From assembly GCA_016876015.1 (NCBI GenBank), contig VGOD01000010.1, positions 1-56,550 of the forward strand: 56,550 nucleotides of DNA, read 5' to 3'. The translations under genes and the position numbers were made by a program. This stretch comes from Chloroflexota bacterium. Lineage in GTDB: Bacteria; Chloroflexota; Anaerolineae; CG2-30-64-16. Below are positions 8,669-16,628 of the stretch, one piece after another. Each line of letters begins with the position of its first letter. The stretch's first letter is position 1. The notes beneath the pieces are model-generated. The model saw nothing but the letters and a program-made list of their open reading frames with translations. It was not told where the DNA came from and searched no databases.

Positions 8669-9610
8669 TTACGTATACTCGACCTCACGCTGGGTCAGTC
8701 GCAATTGCATGAGCGTGACTACCAGGATGAGCGCGAAGAGCACGAAAGCCAACGCCGCGCCGTATCCCAGTCGGTTATAGCGAAAAGCGGTGGAATAGAT
8801 GTGATACACCATCACGCGCGTTGAGTTGATGGGGCCGCCCGCCTCCCCCTGAACCGTGGTCATGATGACGGCCGGCGTGAACACCTGCAAAGATCCGATG
8901 ACCGCCGTGACCGTGATGAACACGACAGTAGGATTCAGCAGCGGAAACGTGATGAACCAGAAGCTCTGCCAGCGATTGGCGCCGTCAATCTTGGCCGCCT
9001 CGTGCATCTCACGCGGAATGCCCTGCAGCCCGGCCAGGAAGATGACCATATTGTAACCCAGCCCCTTCCAAACTGCAACGAGCATGATGGCCGGCAACGC
9101 CCACACCGGCGAGGCCAGCCACTTGATCCCAGTGATGCCGAACCAGCCCAGAAAGGAGTTGACCAGCCCCCAGCGCGGTTCGAACAGCCATAGCCAGACG
9201 AAAGAGACCGCCACCCAAGAGGTGATGACCGGAATGAAGTAAGCGGTTCGGAACCAGGTTCGGAAGGGCAGTTTCTCCTGGTTCATGATCAACGCCAGGA
9301 TCAGAGAGACCGCCATGCTCACCGGCACTGCCCCCACCGTGTAGAACAGGGTGTTGCGGAGGCTCTTGATCGTCAAAGGATCACGCAGGGTCTCCAGGTA
9401 GTTCTGCAGCCCAATGAATGGGAAGTGACGGGGAATCAGGCTCCAATCGTGCAGGCTGATCCAGAACGCAAAGAGGATGGGGAACATGATCAGCGCGAGG
9501 AGGAAGAAGAACGCCGGCGACAAAAATGCGTAGGCCCACAGGGCTTCTCGGCGTTGTTGCCGGCTCCAGCGCTGCCTCGTGATCGCGAAAGCCTTGGCGG
9601 CAGTGGCCAT
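8669..9610 (-). CDS. Sugar ABC transporter permease, MalF/UgpA-like (CUT1)
   Basis: A 313-aa protein with an Arg-rich cytoplasmic N-terminus (RQRWSRQQRREALW), six predicted transmembrane segments starting at YAFLSPAFFFLLAL, and the EAA loop HEAAKIDGANRWQSFWFITF. It pairs with the downstream MalG-type permease to form the translocation pore. The ATG at 9610 is preceded by AAAGGA with 6-nt spacing, preferred over the TTG at 9616. It is separated from the binding-protein gene by a 69-bp gap carrying a strong hairpin (9638-9670), which may reduce permease expression relative to the binding protein. Confidence 0.92.
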   Translation of the reverse strand: MATAAKAFAITRQRWSRQQRREALWAYAFLSPAFFFLLALIMFPILFAFWISLHDWSLIPRHFPFIGLQNYLETLRDPLTIKSLRNTLFYTVGAVPVSMAVSLILALIMNQEKLPFRTWFRTAYFIPVITSWVAVSFVWLWLFEPRWGLVNSFLGWFGITGIKWLASPVWALPAIMLVAVWKGLGYNMVIFLAGLQGIPREMHEAAKIDGANRWQSFWFITFPLLNPTVVFITVTAVIGSLQVFTPAVIMTTVQGEAGGPINSTRVMVYHIYSTAFRYNRLGYGAALAFVLFALILVVTLMQLRLTQREVEYT

Positions 9611-9637
9611 GACCAATCCTTTCGTGTGTGCGGTGTC

Positions 9638-9670
9638 GAGTAGAGACGCTGCCTGGCAACGTCTCTACTC
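9638..9670. repeat. GAGTAGAGACG palindrome between binding protein and permease
   Basis: A perfect 11-bp inverted repeat (GAGTAGAGACG / CGTCTCTACTC) with an 11-nt loop lies in the gap between the binding-protein stop and the permease start. In the transcript it would form a stable hairpin, suited to attenuation or to protecting the upstream mRNA. The TAGAGACG...CGTCTCTA core resembles a dispersed palindrome seen in many filamentous bacteria (recalled, not searched). Confidence 0.75.
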
Positions 9671-9679
9671 GTCAGAGAG

Positions 9680-11035
9680 TCAACTCTTGGGAGTGTGTGT
9701 CTCGATCACCTTGTTCAGGTTGTCAACCATGGTGTTGAACGATTTGTCAGGCGCCTCGTTGCCGATCACGACCCGATCGCGCGCGTCTCCGAACTCCTTC
9801 ACCCATTCGGCCCAGCCGACCCACTCCCAGGGCGAAGCGTACTTCAAGGAGTCCATCACGACGTTGGCGTTGGCATCCTTGCGGAAGCGCGGATCGTCAA
9901 CCAGCTCCTTGTAGCTCGGCAGATCGCCGCCGATGTCGCTCCACACGATCTGCGCCGGCTTGTTGGTGCAGAAGTACACCCACTTCCAGCCGCTCATGAA
10001 GTCGGCCGCCCACTTGCCGACGACCCACATCCAGTGCGAACCGGCGGTGTAGAGCGGCTGACCTGCCTGGCGAGGGGCGAACGGCACAATCGTGTAAGCC
10101 AGATCAGGCGCTTGCGCCTTCAACGTGCCGCGCGAGACCGGGTGACCGATCTCCATGCCCGCCTTGCCCAGGGCAAACCGGTTCTGGCCGGTCAAGAACG
10201 CGTTGTCGTCGGCGTCGGCCGAGAGCTTGCAGAACCACTTGAAGAGCTCCAGGATCTCGGGGTGCTTTGGCCAGACGAGCTTCTTGGTGGCGGAATCTAC
10301 CCAGGCCTGGCCATTCTTCTCACGTTGCAGGAACTGCTGATACAGCACTGTCTGCCAGGCGCTGTAGTAGCCCGTGTTGCAGCCGATCTGGTCAGTCTGG
10401 CCGCCTTTCTTCTTGGTCAGCTTCGCGGCTTGCTCATACAGGTCGGTCAGATCCTTGAAGTTCGCCTTGGGATCAAGCCCGACCTCCTGATACAGCTTGT
10501 CGTTACGGTAGATCAGCAGTGTCTGGACATCGAGGGGCAGCCCATAGTATTCGTTGCCCTTCTTGCCGCGTTGCACGGTCCACGGGAGATAGCTCTCTTC
10601 GATAGCTTTTCCCGTGATTACAGCGTCGGCGACAGGAACCAGGTTGCCGCCGGCCACATACTCTTCGACCAGTCCCATGGGGATCTGGAAGACATCGGGG
10701 GCCGAGCCTTTGCCGGCGGCGATGGCCGAAGCCAGTTTGCCCCAGTACTCGGCCCAAGGGATGGATTGGAAGTCTATCTTGACGTTCTTGTTCTCGTCCT
10801 CGAAGCGCGCCTTGAAGTGCTCAACCGTTTGCGCGCGGCTGACGGAGTGGTGTTGCCAGTGGGCCAGCTTCACTTCCTTCGGAGCTGGCGCGGCGGCCGG
10901 CGCGCCAGCCGCCTTTGTCGGCGCTGGGGCAGGGACCGGTGGGGTACACGCCGCTGCCAGAGACGCAGCGGCAGTGACGCCCATTACCTTGAGGAGTTCA
11001 CGGCGAGATAGGGTACGCATGCTAGACGGGTTCAC
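9680..11035 (-). CDS. Sugar ABC transporter substrate-binding lipoprotein (family 1)
   Basis: A 451-aa extracellular solute-binding protein. The N-terminus (TLSRRELLKVMGVTAAASLA, then AAC) combines a twin-arginine-like motif with a lipobox whose Cys anchors the mature protein, followed by a Pro/Ala-rich linker. The mature part has the family-1 fold: VKLAHWQHHSVS, NVKIDFQSIPWAEYWGKLAS, and a C-terminal Trp-rich lobe (ASPWEWVGWAEW). The GTG at 11035 is chosen because AGGAGG lies exactly 6 nt upstream. A stronger AAGGAGGTGA further upstream is too far from any start. This is the first gene of a minus-strand operon with two permeases, divergent from the HTH/REC gene at 11346. The ligand is probably an oligosaccharide. 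Confidence 0.9.
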   Translation of the reverse strand: MNPSSMRTLSRRELLKVMGVTAAASLAAACTPPVPAPAPTKAAGAPAAAPAPKEVKLAHWQHHSVSRAQTVEHFKARFEDENKNVKIDFQSIPWAEYWGKLASAIAAGKGSAPDVFQIPMGLVEEYVAGGNLVPVADAVITGKAIEESYLPWTVQRGKKGNEYYGLPLDVQTLLIYRNDKLYQEVGLDPKANFKDLTDLYEQAAKLTKKKGGQTDQIGCNTGYYSAWQTVLYQQFLQREKNGQAWVDSATKKLVWPKHPEILELFKWFCKLSADADDNAFLTGQNRFALGKAGMEIGHPVSRGTLKAQAPDLAYTIVPFAPRQAGQPLYTAGSHWMWVVGKWAADFMSGWKWVYFCTNKPAQIVWSDIGGDLPSYKELVDDPRFRKDANANVVMDSLKYASPWEWVGWAEWVKEFGDARDRVVIGNEAPDKSFNTMVDNLNKVIETHTPKS

Positions 11036-11345
11036 GGTGTTCCTCCTGGCGGCTAAAGAAGAGATGGGGACGTTTAAGCCGGACGATGCGTGCACTCGCA
11101 GTCGGTCTCACCTCCTTTCGTACCGATGCAGAGGATGTCCAGCGTGCTCTGGCAGCGCGGCGTCAGTCGAGGCCGGAAAACCGGAAGCGCCGGGAAGGTG
11201 TGGGACAGCCTTGTCAGATGCGGCCGGCCGTGCTAGAATGGACGCCCGGTACTCTGTATGCACCTCTGCAACAACGCTATTGTAATGCGATATGGACGCG
11301 CGGGAATCCTGCATAATTCCGTGAAAATCCGCTGATGGACGACCC
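11036..11345. other. Divergent intergenic region between transporter and HTH/REC gene
   Basis: About 310 bp without a gene. It contains a decoy-like AAAGGAGGTGAG on the minus strand (about 11108-11119), a run of CCGGAA-type repeats at 11173-11196 (spacing 8-9 bp), and the promoter at 11211-11239. No convincing minus-strand -10/-35 pair for the transporter was identified. Confidence 0.6.
11211..11239 (+). promoter_or_regulatory. Sigma70-type promoter for the HTH/REC gene
   Basis: TTGTCA, a 17-bp spacer and TAGAAT, with a TGC extended -10. This predicts a start near 11246 and a leader of about 100 nt before the ATG at 11346. CCGGAA repeats lie just upstream. Confidence 0.7.
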
Positions 11346-12614
11346 ATGCAGCCAGGTCAGGAGCGCAAAGCGGTGCTGAGTGATCGAGCAGTTCTCGCCT
11401 CGCATGTCAAGAAGGCCCTGGCAGGCTTTCACGATCCCACACATCTCCAGACCAGCCCCCTGGTCGGGCTGTTGGCGCTGCAGCCGGCGCCTGGCGAGAC
11501 CACGACGATGGCTCTGCGCCAGTCTCTGCGCGAGGCTGTCGAGCTTCTGCGACCTGCTGGCTCGATACCCTTCACGCGTTCCGAATGGTTCGGCTATCGC
11601 ATCCTCTGGATGCGCTACATCCAGTCGCGCAGCCAGTACGACATCTGCAACGAGTTGGGCCTCGGCCGCACCTCATTTTATCGCCACCATCAGGAGGCGC
11701 TCGATGCGGTCGCTAGCATCCTCTGGGAACGTCATCGAAGCGCGGAGACCATGGCCGCCACGCCGATCACCAGAGGACGGGACGCGTCCGCGATCGAGCA
11801 GGCGCGCGCCGAGGCGCTGAGGACGGCCAGGCGTTCACCCTGTCAGCCGGTGAGTCTGGCGTCAACCATAGATGGCGCGCTGCGCATGGTCGCGCCGATC
11901 GCCGCCCAACAGGGGGTTCGCCTGCGGGCCAAGATCGGTTACTCCTTGCTCCAGACCTTTGGCGATCCGGCAATCCTCCGCCAACTCTTCCTAAATCTGT
12001 TCATGGGCGCACTCAGCTTCGCAGCCGAGGACGAACTGCGGCTGACCGTCGTTTCGGGAGACAAAGAGACGATCTGGCGATTGCACGGTCTGGATGAGAC
12101 GCGTCTCGAGGCTGACGGTTTGTTCAGGACGACCGAATTCGTCGTCAGTCAGGCGCTGCTCGAGGCCTACAACGGCCGGTTGTGGCTGGATGTAGCCGAT
12201 GATGGCGCTCGGGTGGTGGCATTTGCTTTGCCCACCGCCCGATCCAGGACCATCTTGATGATTGACGATGATGACGACACGCTTGTACTTCACGAGCGCT
12301 ATCTGCGCGCTGGCGGCTATCTGGTCCAGGTTGCGCGGAGCAGCGCAGAGGTTCATCACGCGCTGGCTGCGGCGCAACCCGATCTTGTTATCCTGGACGT
12401 GTTGATGCCCCAGGAGGACGGATGGGAAATCCTGCAATCGTTGAAGATTCTACCCACGACCGCGGCTATTCCGGTGCTGATCTGCTCGGTTCTGGATCAA
12501 CCTGGCCTGGCGCTCGAACTGGGCGCGGCCGATGTGCTGTGCAAGCCGATCACGCAGGCGGCGCTGTTGCAGCGGGTGCAGGCGCTGCTGGCTCCGGCAG
12601 ATAGCGCGGGGTGA
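11346..12614 (+). CDS. HTH / degenerate HATPase / receiver protein (copy A)
   Basis: A 422-aa soluble protein with three regions. Residues ~15-130 are helical and include a helix-turn-helix (CNELGLGRTSFYRHHQEALD, ~101-120). Residues ~170-295 look like a histidine-kinase ATPase domain (PVSLASTIDGALRMVAP, RQLFLNLFMGAL), but the N-box Asn is replaced (MGAL for xNA), there is no DxGxG box, and no phospho-acceptor His helix precedes it. Residues ~299-420 are an intact receiver: IDDDDDT, phospho-acceptor Asp351 in VILDVLMP, and Lys400 in CKP. It is therefore probably a DNA-binding response regulator rather than a kinase. It is divergent from the sugar transporter and overlaps the hybrid kinase gene tail-to-tail by 65 bp. 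A paralogue of the same architecture is at 46379-47629. Confidence 0.8.
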   Translation: MQPGQERKAVLSDRAVLASHVKKALAGFHDPTHLQTSPLVGLLALQPAPGETTTMALRQSLREAVELLRPAGSIPFTRSEWFGYRILWMRYIQSRSQYDICNELGLGRTSFYRHHQEALDAVASILWERHRSAETMAATPITRGRDASAIEQARAEALRTARRSPCQPVSLASTIDGALRMVAPIAAQQGVRLRAKIGYSLLQTFGDPAILRQLFLNLFMGALSFAAEDELRLTVVSGDKETIWRLHGLDETRLEADGLFRTTEFVVSQALLEAYNGRLWLDVADDGARVVAFALPTARSRTILMIDDDDDTLVLHERYLRAGGYLVQVARSSAEVHHALAAAQPDLVILDVLMPQEDGWEILQSLKILPTTAAIPVLICSVLDQPGLALELGAADVLCKPITQAALLQRVQALLAPADSAG

Positions 12615-14769
12615 TCTCATCCAGGAGGCTCTTCAGGCAGCGCGCGGCACGGACGATGTCAAGCGGCTCCTGCCGGTAGATGCTGAGCGGCAAGTGCACC
12701 TCGGGAGATGCGTCCGCCTGATCCTGCGCGGAGATGAACACGACGGGCGGCTGACACAGACGCTCATCCCCGCGCAAACGCGCCACAGTCTCCCACCCAT
12801 CGAGCTCTGGCATGACCAGATCCATGAAGATGACATCGGCCGGATGATCGGCCAGAGATTCCAGCGCCTGAAATCCGCTGTAGGCTCGCAGGATGTTGTA
12901 AGACCTGGGCAAGGCAGTGAGCATCGCTTGCAGCAGGCGCACCGCATCGGGGTCATCGTCTACCAGCAGCACGGTCGTTTCCCCTTCTTTTCTTTCCACC
13001 TGGCGCATCACTGCATCCATCATTTCAGGAGTGATCGGTTTGACGAGGTGCGTCAGAACGCCGTCCAGGCCACGTCCTTTGCCCCCCTGCGGCAGGCCGC
13101 AACTGACCACCGGGACGGAGTAGGGCCAACCGGCTAGTTCGTCGCGCAGCGCTTGGGCGTGATCGGGCGTGGTCACGAGCGCCTGCGGGAACAGCTCGGG
13201 GACGAGCAGCAGCGCCTCACGCGGGCCAGGCGCGCCAATCACCCGGTAGCCCTCCATGTAGCGCGCCAGCAGACGGATAATGGCTGGATCGTCGTGAACC
13301 ACCAGACAGATACGGCCGTGAGCCAGCGGCCGCGGCCCTACTGCTCTACTCGATGATAGCGGGGAACTCACGCGGGCATCCATCAACGGCAAGGTCAGGT
13401 GGAATGTCGTACCAGCGCCTGCCCGGCTCTCAGCCCAGATTTCGCCGCGGTGCAATTCCACCAGTTGCTTGCTGATGGCGAGACCCAGGCCGCTGCCGCG
13501 GCCTTCTCGGGTGGGCGTGCGCCCCAATTGGCTGAATTCGCGAAAGAGTCTGGGCATATCCTCAGCAGCGATTCCAGGGCCAGTGTCCTGCACGCTGACC
13601 AGCAAGCGATCGTCCAGGCGAGAGGTGCGAACGGTGATGCCCCCTTGTTCGGTAAAGCGAACAGCGTTGGTGAGCACGTTGAGCAGGGCCTGGCGCAGGC
13701 GGATCGGATCGGCCAAAATGCTGGGGAGATCACCCGCCAACTGGAGTTGCAGGTCCAGTCTCTTGCGTTCGGCCAGGGGAGCGACGACCGCGACAGCTTT
13801 CTTGACGACATCCTCTTCCAGGTCAATGCGATCCTTGACCAGCGGCAGGCGCTCGGCTTCGATCTCAGCGAGATCGAGGATGTCGTCTATGAGCGCCGCA
13901 AGGTGCCGGCTGTTGCGGTAGATGGCGTCCAGATCGGCGTGGAAGGCTGGGGGCAGTTGCTCGCCATAGTTCTCCGGCGAGAGGACGATCAGCCGGCTGA
14001 AGCCCAGGATCAGGTTCAATGGTCCGCGCAGCTCGTGGCTGACGGTGGCTGCGAAGCGAGCCTTCTGGCTGCGCGCCAGTTCAGCCTCGGCGCGTTTGGC
14101 CGTCACCTCCTGGTGCATGTGTTCGATGCGATGATAGGCTCCTTCCAGCGCGCGCATCACGCGATAGACTTCGGCCCGGTGCTCTTGCGCCTGGCGTAAC
14201 GCCTTCTGCGCCTGGGCCCAGCCCGCCAGCGCGGCCTCGACCGACGACCGCAACGGCCGGGTCGCCAGCCAACTGGCCGCGAACGCCAACGCATAGAACC
14301 CTCCAGTTTCCCATACGACCGCCAGAGAGTCCTCCGATGGGCCGTAGCTGGCCAGGTAGGCCGCCGAGTTAGTGACCCAGGCGACCGCGGTGACTAGAAA
14401 TGCTTGCGGCGCGTCCAGTAAGGCATGGGCTGTGATGACTACCAGCGCGCCCAGAGCCAACGCTGCCGTGGAGGGATGACCGGCGACGATCAGGCTGTTG
14501 CTTAGCGCCAGGCCGCCGAGCAACAGCCAGCAGGCGGCTGTGTAGCGCCTTGCGGGAAGGCGGTAGGCGCCGTATGCTGCGGCCAAAAGCACCGCCGTGG
14601 GCCAGAGGTTGAGATTAAGATCCCACTGCCTGGCCAAAGTCAGGCCGAGCCAACCCCAAGCCAGGACCGCCACACCTGCGGCCAGTGCAGGCATCTGGCC
14701 GCGGCGCAACTGCTCGATCTCGGTCCGGTAGATAGCCTGGCCGACCGTGGTGTTTTCAGCCTCGAGCAT
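12550..14769 (-). CDS. Membrane hybrid histidine kinase with two tandem receivers (copy 1)
   Basis: A 739-aa sensor kinase. Residues ~20-180 contain several hydrophobic segments (probably 5-6 TM) without a large extracellular domain, then a coiled coil. The HisKA box is FAATVSHELRGPLNLILGF (His245). The ATPase domain has LLNVLTNAVRFTEQGG (N box), VQDTGPGIAAED (G1) and GRGSGLGLAISKQLVE (G2), so it is intact. The first receiver-like domain (ICLVVHDDPAII) has no Asp at the acceptor site (ALVTTPD) but keeps LVKPIT. The second (VLLVDDDPDA, Asp650 in IFMDLVMP) lacks the Lys-Pro. AGGAG lies 7 nt before the ATG at 14769. It is probably the kinase partner of the convergent HTH/REC protein. The C-terminus is an Ala/Pro tail encoded within the 65-bp overlap. 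Confidence 0.88.
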   Translation of the reverse strand: MLEAENTTVGQAIYRTEIEQLRRGQMPALAAGVAVLAWGWLGLTLARQWDLNLNLWPTAVLLAAAYGAYRLPARRYTAACWLLLGGLALSNSLIVAGHPSTAALALGALVVITAHALLDAPQAFLVTAVAWVTNSAAYLASYGPSEDSLAVVWETGGFYALAFAASWLATRPLRSSVEAALAGWAQAQKALRQAQEHRAEVYRVMRALEGAYHRIEHMHQEVTAKRAEAELARSQKARFAATVSHELRGPLNLILGFSRLIVLSPENYGEQLPPAFHADLDAIYRNSRHLAALIDDILDLAEIEAERLPLVKDRIDLEEDVVKKAVAVVAPLAERKRLDLQLQLAGDLPSILADPIRLRQALLNVLTNAVRFTEQGGITVRTSRLDDRLLVSVQDTGPGIAAEDMPRLFREFSQLGRTPTREGRGSGLGLAISKQLVELHRGEIWAESRAGAGTTFHLTLPLMDARVSSPLSSSRAVGPRPLAHGRICLVVHDDPAIIRLLARYMEGYRVIGAPGPREALLLVPELFPQALVTTPDHAQALRDELAGWPYSVPVVSCGLPQGGKGRGLDGVLTHLVKPITPEMMDAVMRQVERKEGETTVLLVDDDPDAVRLLQAMLTALPRSYNILRAYSGFQALESLADHPADVIFMDLVMPELDGWETVARLRGDERLCQPPVVFISAQDQADASPEVHLPLSIYRQEPLDIVRAARCLKSLLDEITPRYLPEPAAPAPAATAPPA

Positions 14770-14805
14770 GGTGCATCTCCTGATCCGAAAAATCACTCTG
14801 CTGGC

Positions 14806-14883
14806 CTCACGCAAAGGCGCAAAGGGCGCCGAGGGAAGTTGAGTGTTTCTGACCGCCTCTGCGTCTTGGCGTCTTTGCGTGAG
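14806..14883. repeat. Palindromic CGCAAAG/CTTTGCG repeat, copy 2
   Basis: It begins CTCACGCAAAG and ends CTTTGCGTGAG (11-bp perfect inverted ends), with internal GGCGCAAAG and CTTGGCGT units as in the copy at 2594. It lies between the sulfatase stop and the hybrid kinase start, upstream of the kinase ribosome-binding site. Confidence 0.75.
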
Positions 14884-14977
14884 CTATTCCTAAACAACTG
14901 TTCTGAGAATAGCTCCTGGCGCCTGGCGTTTGGTGGGTTTCATCTACCGCGGGGCAACAAAGAATTCCCATCGAGTT

Positions 14978-16411
14978 TCATCCTGACATCCAGGGTGTGC
15001 AGGCATCCCATTGCCGCAGACAGGCGTCCAATTCCTGGGCTGCCAGGGCTTGCCCTCCGCTGCCGGCCAGGTTGCGCACCTGATAGGGGTCCTGGGCCAG
15101 ATCGAAGAAGTAGTGCGGCGCATCGGCCAGGCGATGCGTTCCCGGGATGAACGGCAGCCCGTAGAGGCGACGCGGGGTGCGGATGCCCACCCCGTTGCCG
15201 GTCTCGATGATGGCGGCATCCGCCGGCAGGCCGGCGCCGGTCGGGTCGAACCGCGCCGCCGATTGGCGCACGCCGGCCGCATCGCCGTCAATCCCACGCA
15301 AGGCAGGCGCCAGGCTGCGGCCGTGCATGTGCTCTGGCGGCCGGATGCCGCACAGGTCAAGCAGCGTCGGCGCCAGATCCACCAGCCCTGCAACCTGCCC
15401 TTGCACCACAGCCGGCCTCAGCCCGGCCGGCCAACGCACGATCAGCGGGATGCGCACCGATTCCTCGTGCAGGTCCCCCTTCTGGACGCGGTTGTGGCTG
15501 CCCAGATAGTCGCCGTGATCGGACGTGAAGAGGACGATCGTGTCGTGCGCCAGGCCGTTCGCGTCCAGCGCGGCCAGCATCCGCCCCACCGCGTCATCCA
15601 CCCAGGTCGTCATGCCGTAGTATTCGGCGATCACACGCCGCAAGGTGAAATCCTCCGGCAGTTCCTCGGTGTAGGGCAGGTGGAAGTTGTAGTAGCGGAA
15701 GTCCCACCGGTACACCTTGAACCAGTGATCCTGATCGGGCAACCGCCGGTTCAGGTCAACATTGGGGCGGATGGGCATCTCCTCAGGCCGGTACATGCGC
15801 GTATACTTCTCCGGCGCGTCGCTCATGGGGCAGTGCGGCGGCGAGATGTTGTAGAAGAGCAAGAACGGCCGATCCGCCGCGGCCCGTTCGCGCAAGAACC
15901 GCTCCACGCGCTCGCACTCGAAGTCCACGCTGTAGCCGTCGGGCGTGAACTCTGGCCCGCCGTTCTCGGAGAAGGACTGGCCGGTGTGACAGTGGTTCAT
16001 GCGCGGGATCAGGTAATAGTCGAAGCCGAGGTCGTGCGGCCATGTGTGGATGTGCCACTTGCCGATCGCCGCGGTGTGATAGCCCAGGACACGCACGATT
16101 TCGGGCAGCGTCGGGTCTTTCAGATGCGGCCGGCCGTGGTGCGGGTACTGCGGGAAATAGGTCCGCCCCTCGCCTTGCGGCGTGGCCACATTGCCGACGC
16201 CGCCCGTACACCAGCGGTTGTACTGGCCGCTCAGCGTCACCGAGCGCGCAGCCATGCACACCGGGAAAGTGGTCACCGCGGTCTCCCAGCGCGCCCCCTC
16301 GGCCGCCAGCCGGTCGAGAACGGGCGTGCGGATGACCGGGTTGCCATAGCACCCCACCTCGAACGCGCGCAACTGATCGCACATGCAGATGATGATATTG
16401 GGTTTGGTCAT
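14978..16411 (-). CDS. Sulfatase (alkaline phosphatase superfamily)
   Basis: A 477-aa sulfatase. The formylglycine site is PVCMAARS (Cys52; C-x-A-x-R variant of C-x-P-x-R), requiring modification by a formylglycine-generating enzyme. Other metal-site and active-site features are IIICMCDQLRA at the N-terminus, AIGKWHIH, and VLFTSDHGDYLGSH. The C-terminal region carries the IETGNGVGIRTPRRLYGLP substrate-contact segment seen in choline/aryl-sulfatase-like enzymes. The ATG at 16411 follows AGGGGGTATC; no signal peptide is visible, so it appears cytoplasmic. It hydrolyses sulfate esters, perhaps of imported sulfated sugars. Immediately upstream is a long heptad-repeat palindrome shared with the divergent XRE/LSm operon. 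Confidence 0.9.
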   Translation of the reverse strand: MTKPNIIICMCDQLRAFEVGCYGNPVIRTPVLDRLAAEGARWETAVTTFPVCMAARSVTLSGQYNRWCTGGVGNVATPQGEGRTYFPQYPHHGRPHLKDPTLPEIVRVLGYHTAAIGKWHIHTWPHDLGFDYYLIPRMNHCHTGQSFSENGGPEFTPDGYSVDFECERVERFLRERAAADRPFLLFYNISPPHCPMSDAPEKYTRMYRPEEMPIRPNVDLNRRLPDQDHWFKVYRWDFRYYNFHLPYTEELPEDFTLRRVIAEYYGMTTWVDDAVGRMLAALDANGLAHDTIVLFTSDHGDYLGSHNRVQKGDLHEESVRIPLIVRWPAGLRPAVVQGQVAGLVDLAPTLLDLCGIRPPEHMHGRSLAPALRGIDGDAAGVRQSAARFDPTGAGLPADAAIIETGNGVGIRTPRRLYGLPFIPGTHRLADAPHYFFDLAQDPYQVRNLAGSGGQALAAQELDACLRQWDACTPWMSG

Positions 16412-16433
16412 GATACCCCCTGGTTCTGAGAAC

Positions 16434-16613
16434 GTATGGCGTAGTGCGTAGTCCGTATTCCGTAGTGCGTAGTGCGTAGTCCGTACTGCATAGTCCGTGG
16501 TCCTCAGAGCGAAGCGCGCAAACCGTAAGGCGCGGCACTGACGCGATACGCAATACGCAATACGCTGTACGCAATACGCAATACGCAATACACAACACGC
16601 AACACGCCGTGCG
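16434..16613. repeat. Heptad-armed palindromic element, copy 1
   Basis: About 180 bp of 7-bp units: the left arm is CGTAGTG/CGTAGTC heptads, then a ~42-bp unique core (CTCAGAGCGAAGCGCGCAAA and onward), then a right arm of CAATACG heptads, roughly complementary to the left arm. The core recurs inverted at 54041-54150. It fills the gap between the divergent sulfatase and XRE/LSm genes, ending just before the latter's ribosome-binding site. Confidence 0.8.
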
Positions 16614-16628
16614 ACCGAGGAGACCCCC

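Noticed and set aside
9695..11011. Plus-strand 438-codon frame opposite the first binding protein
   Set aside because: Fully antisense to a recognisable lipoprotein gene with a good start; no domain features.
16434..16613. Regularly repeated units suggestive of a CRISPR array
   Set aside because: The units are 7 bp with no spacers and no cas genes nearby; they form inverted arms of a palindrome.
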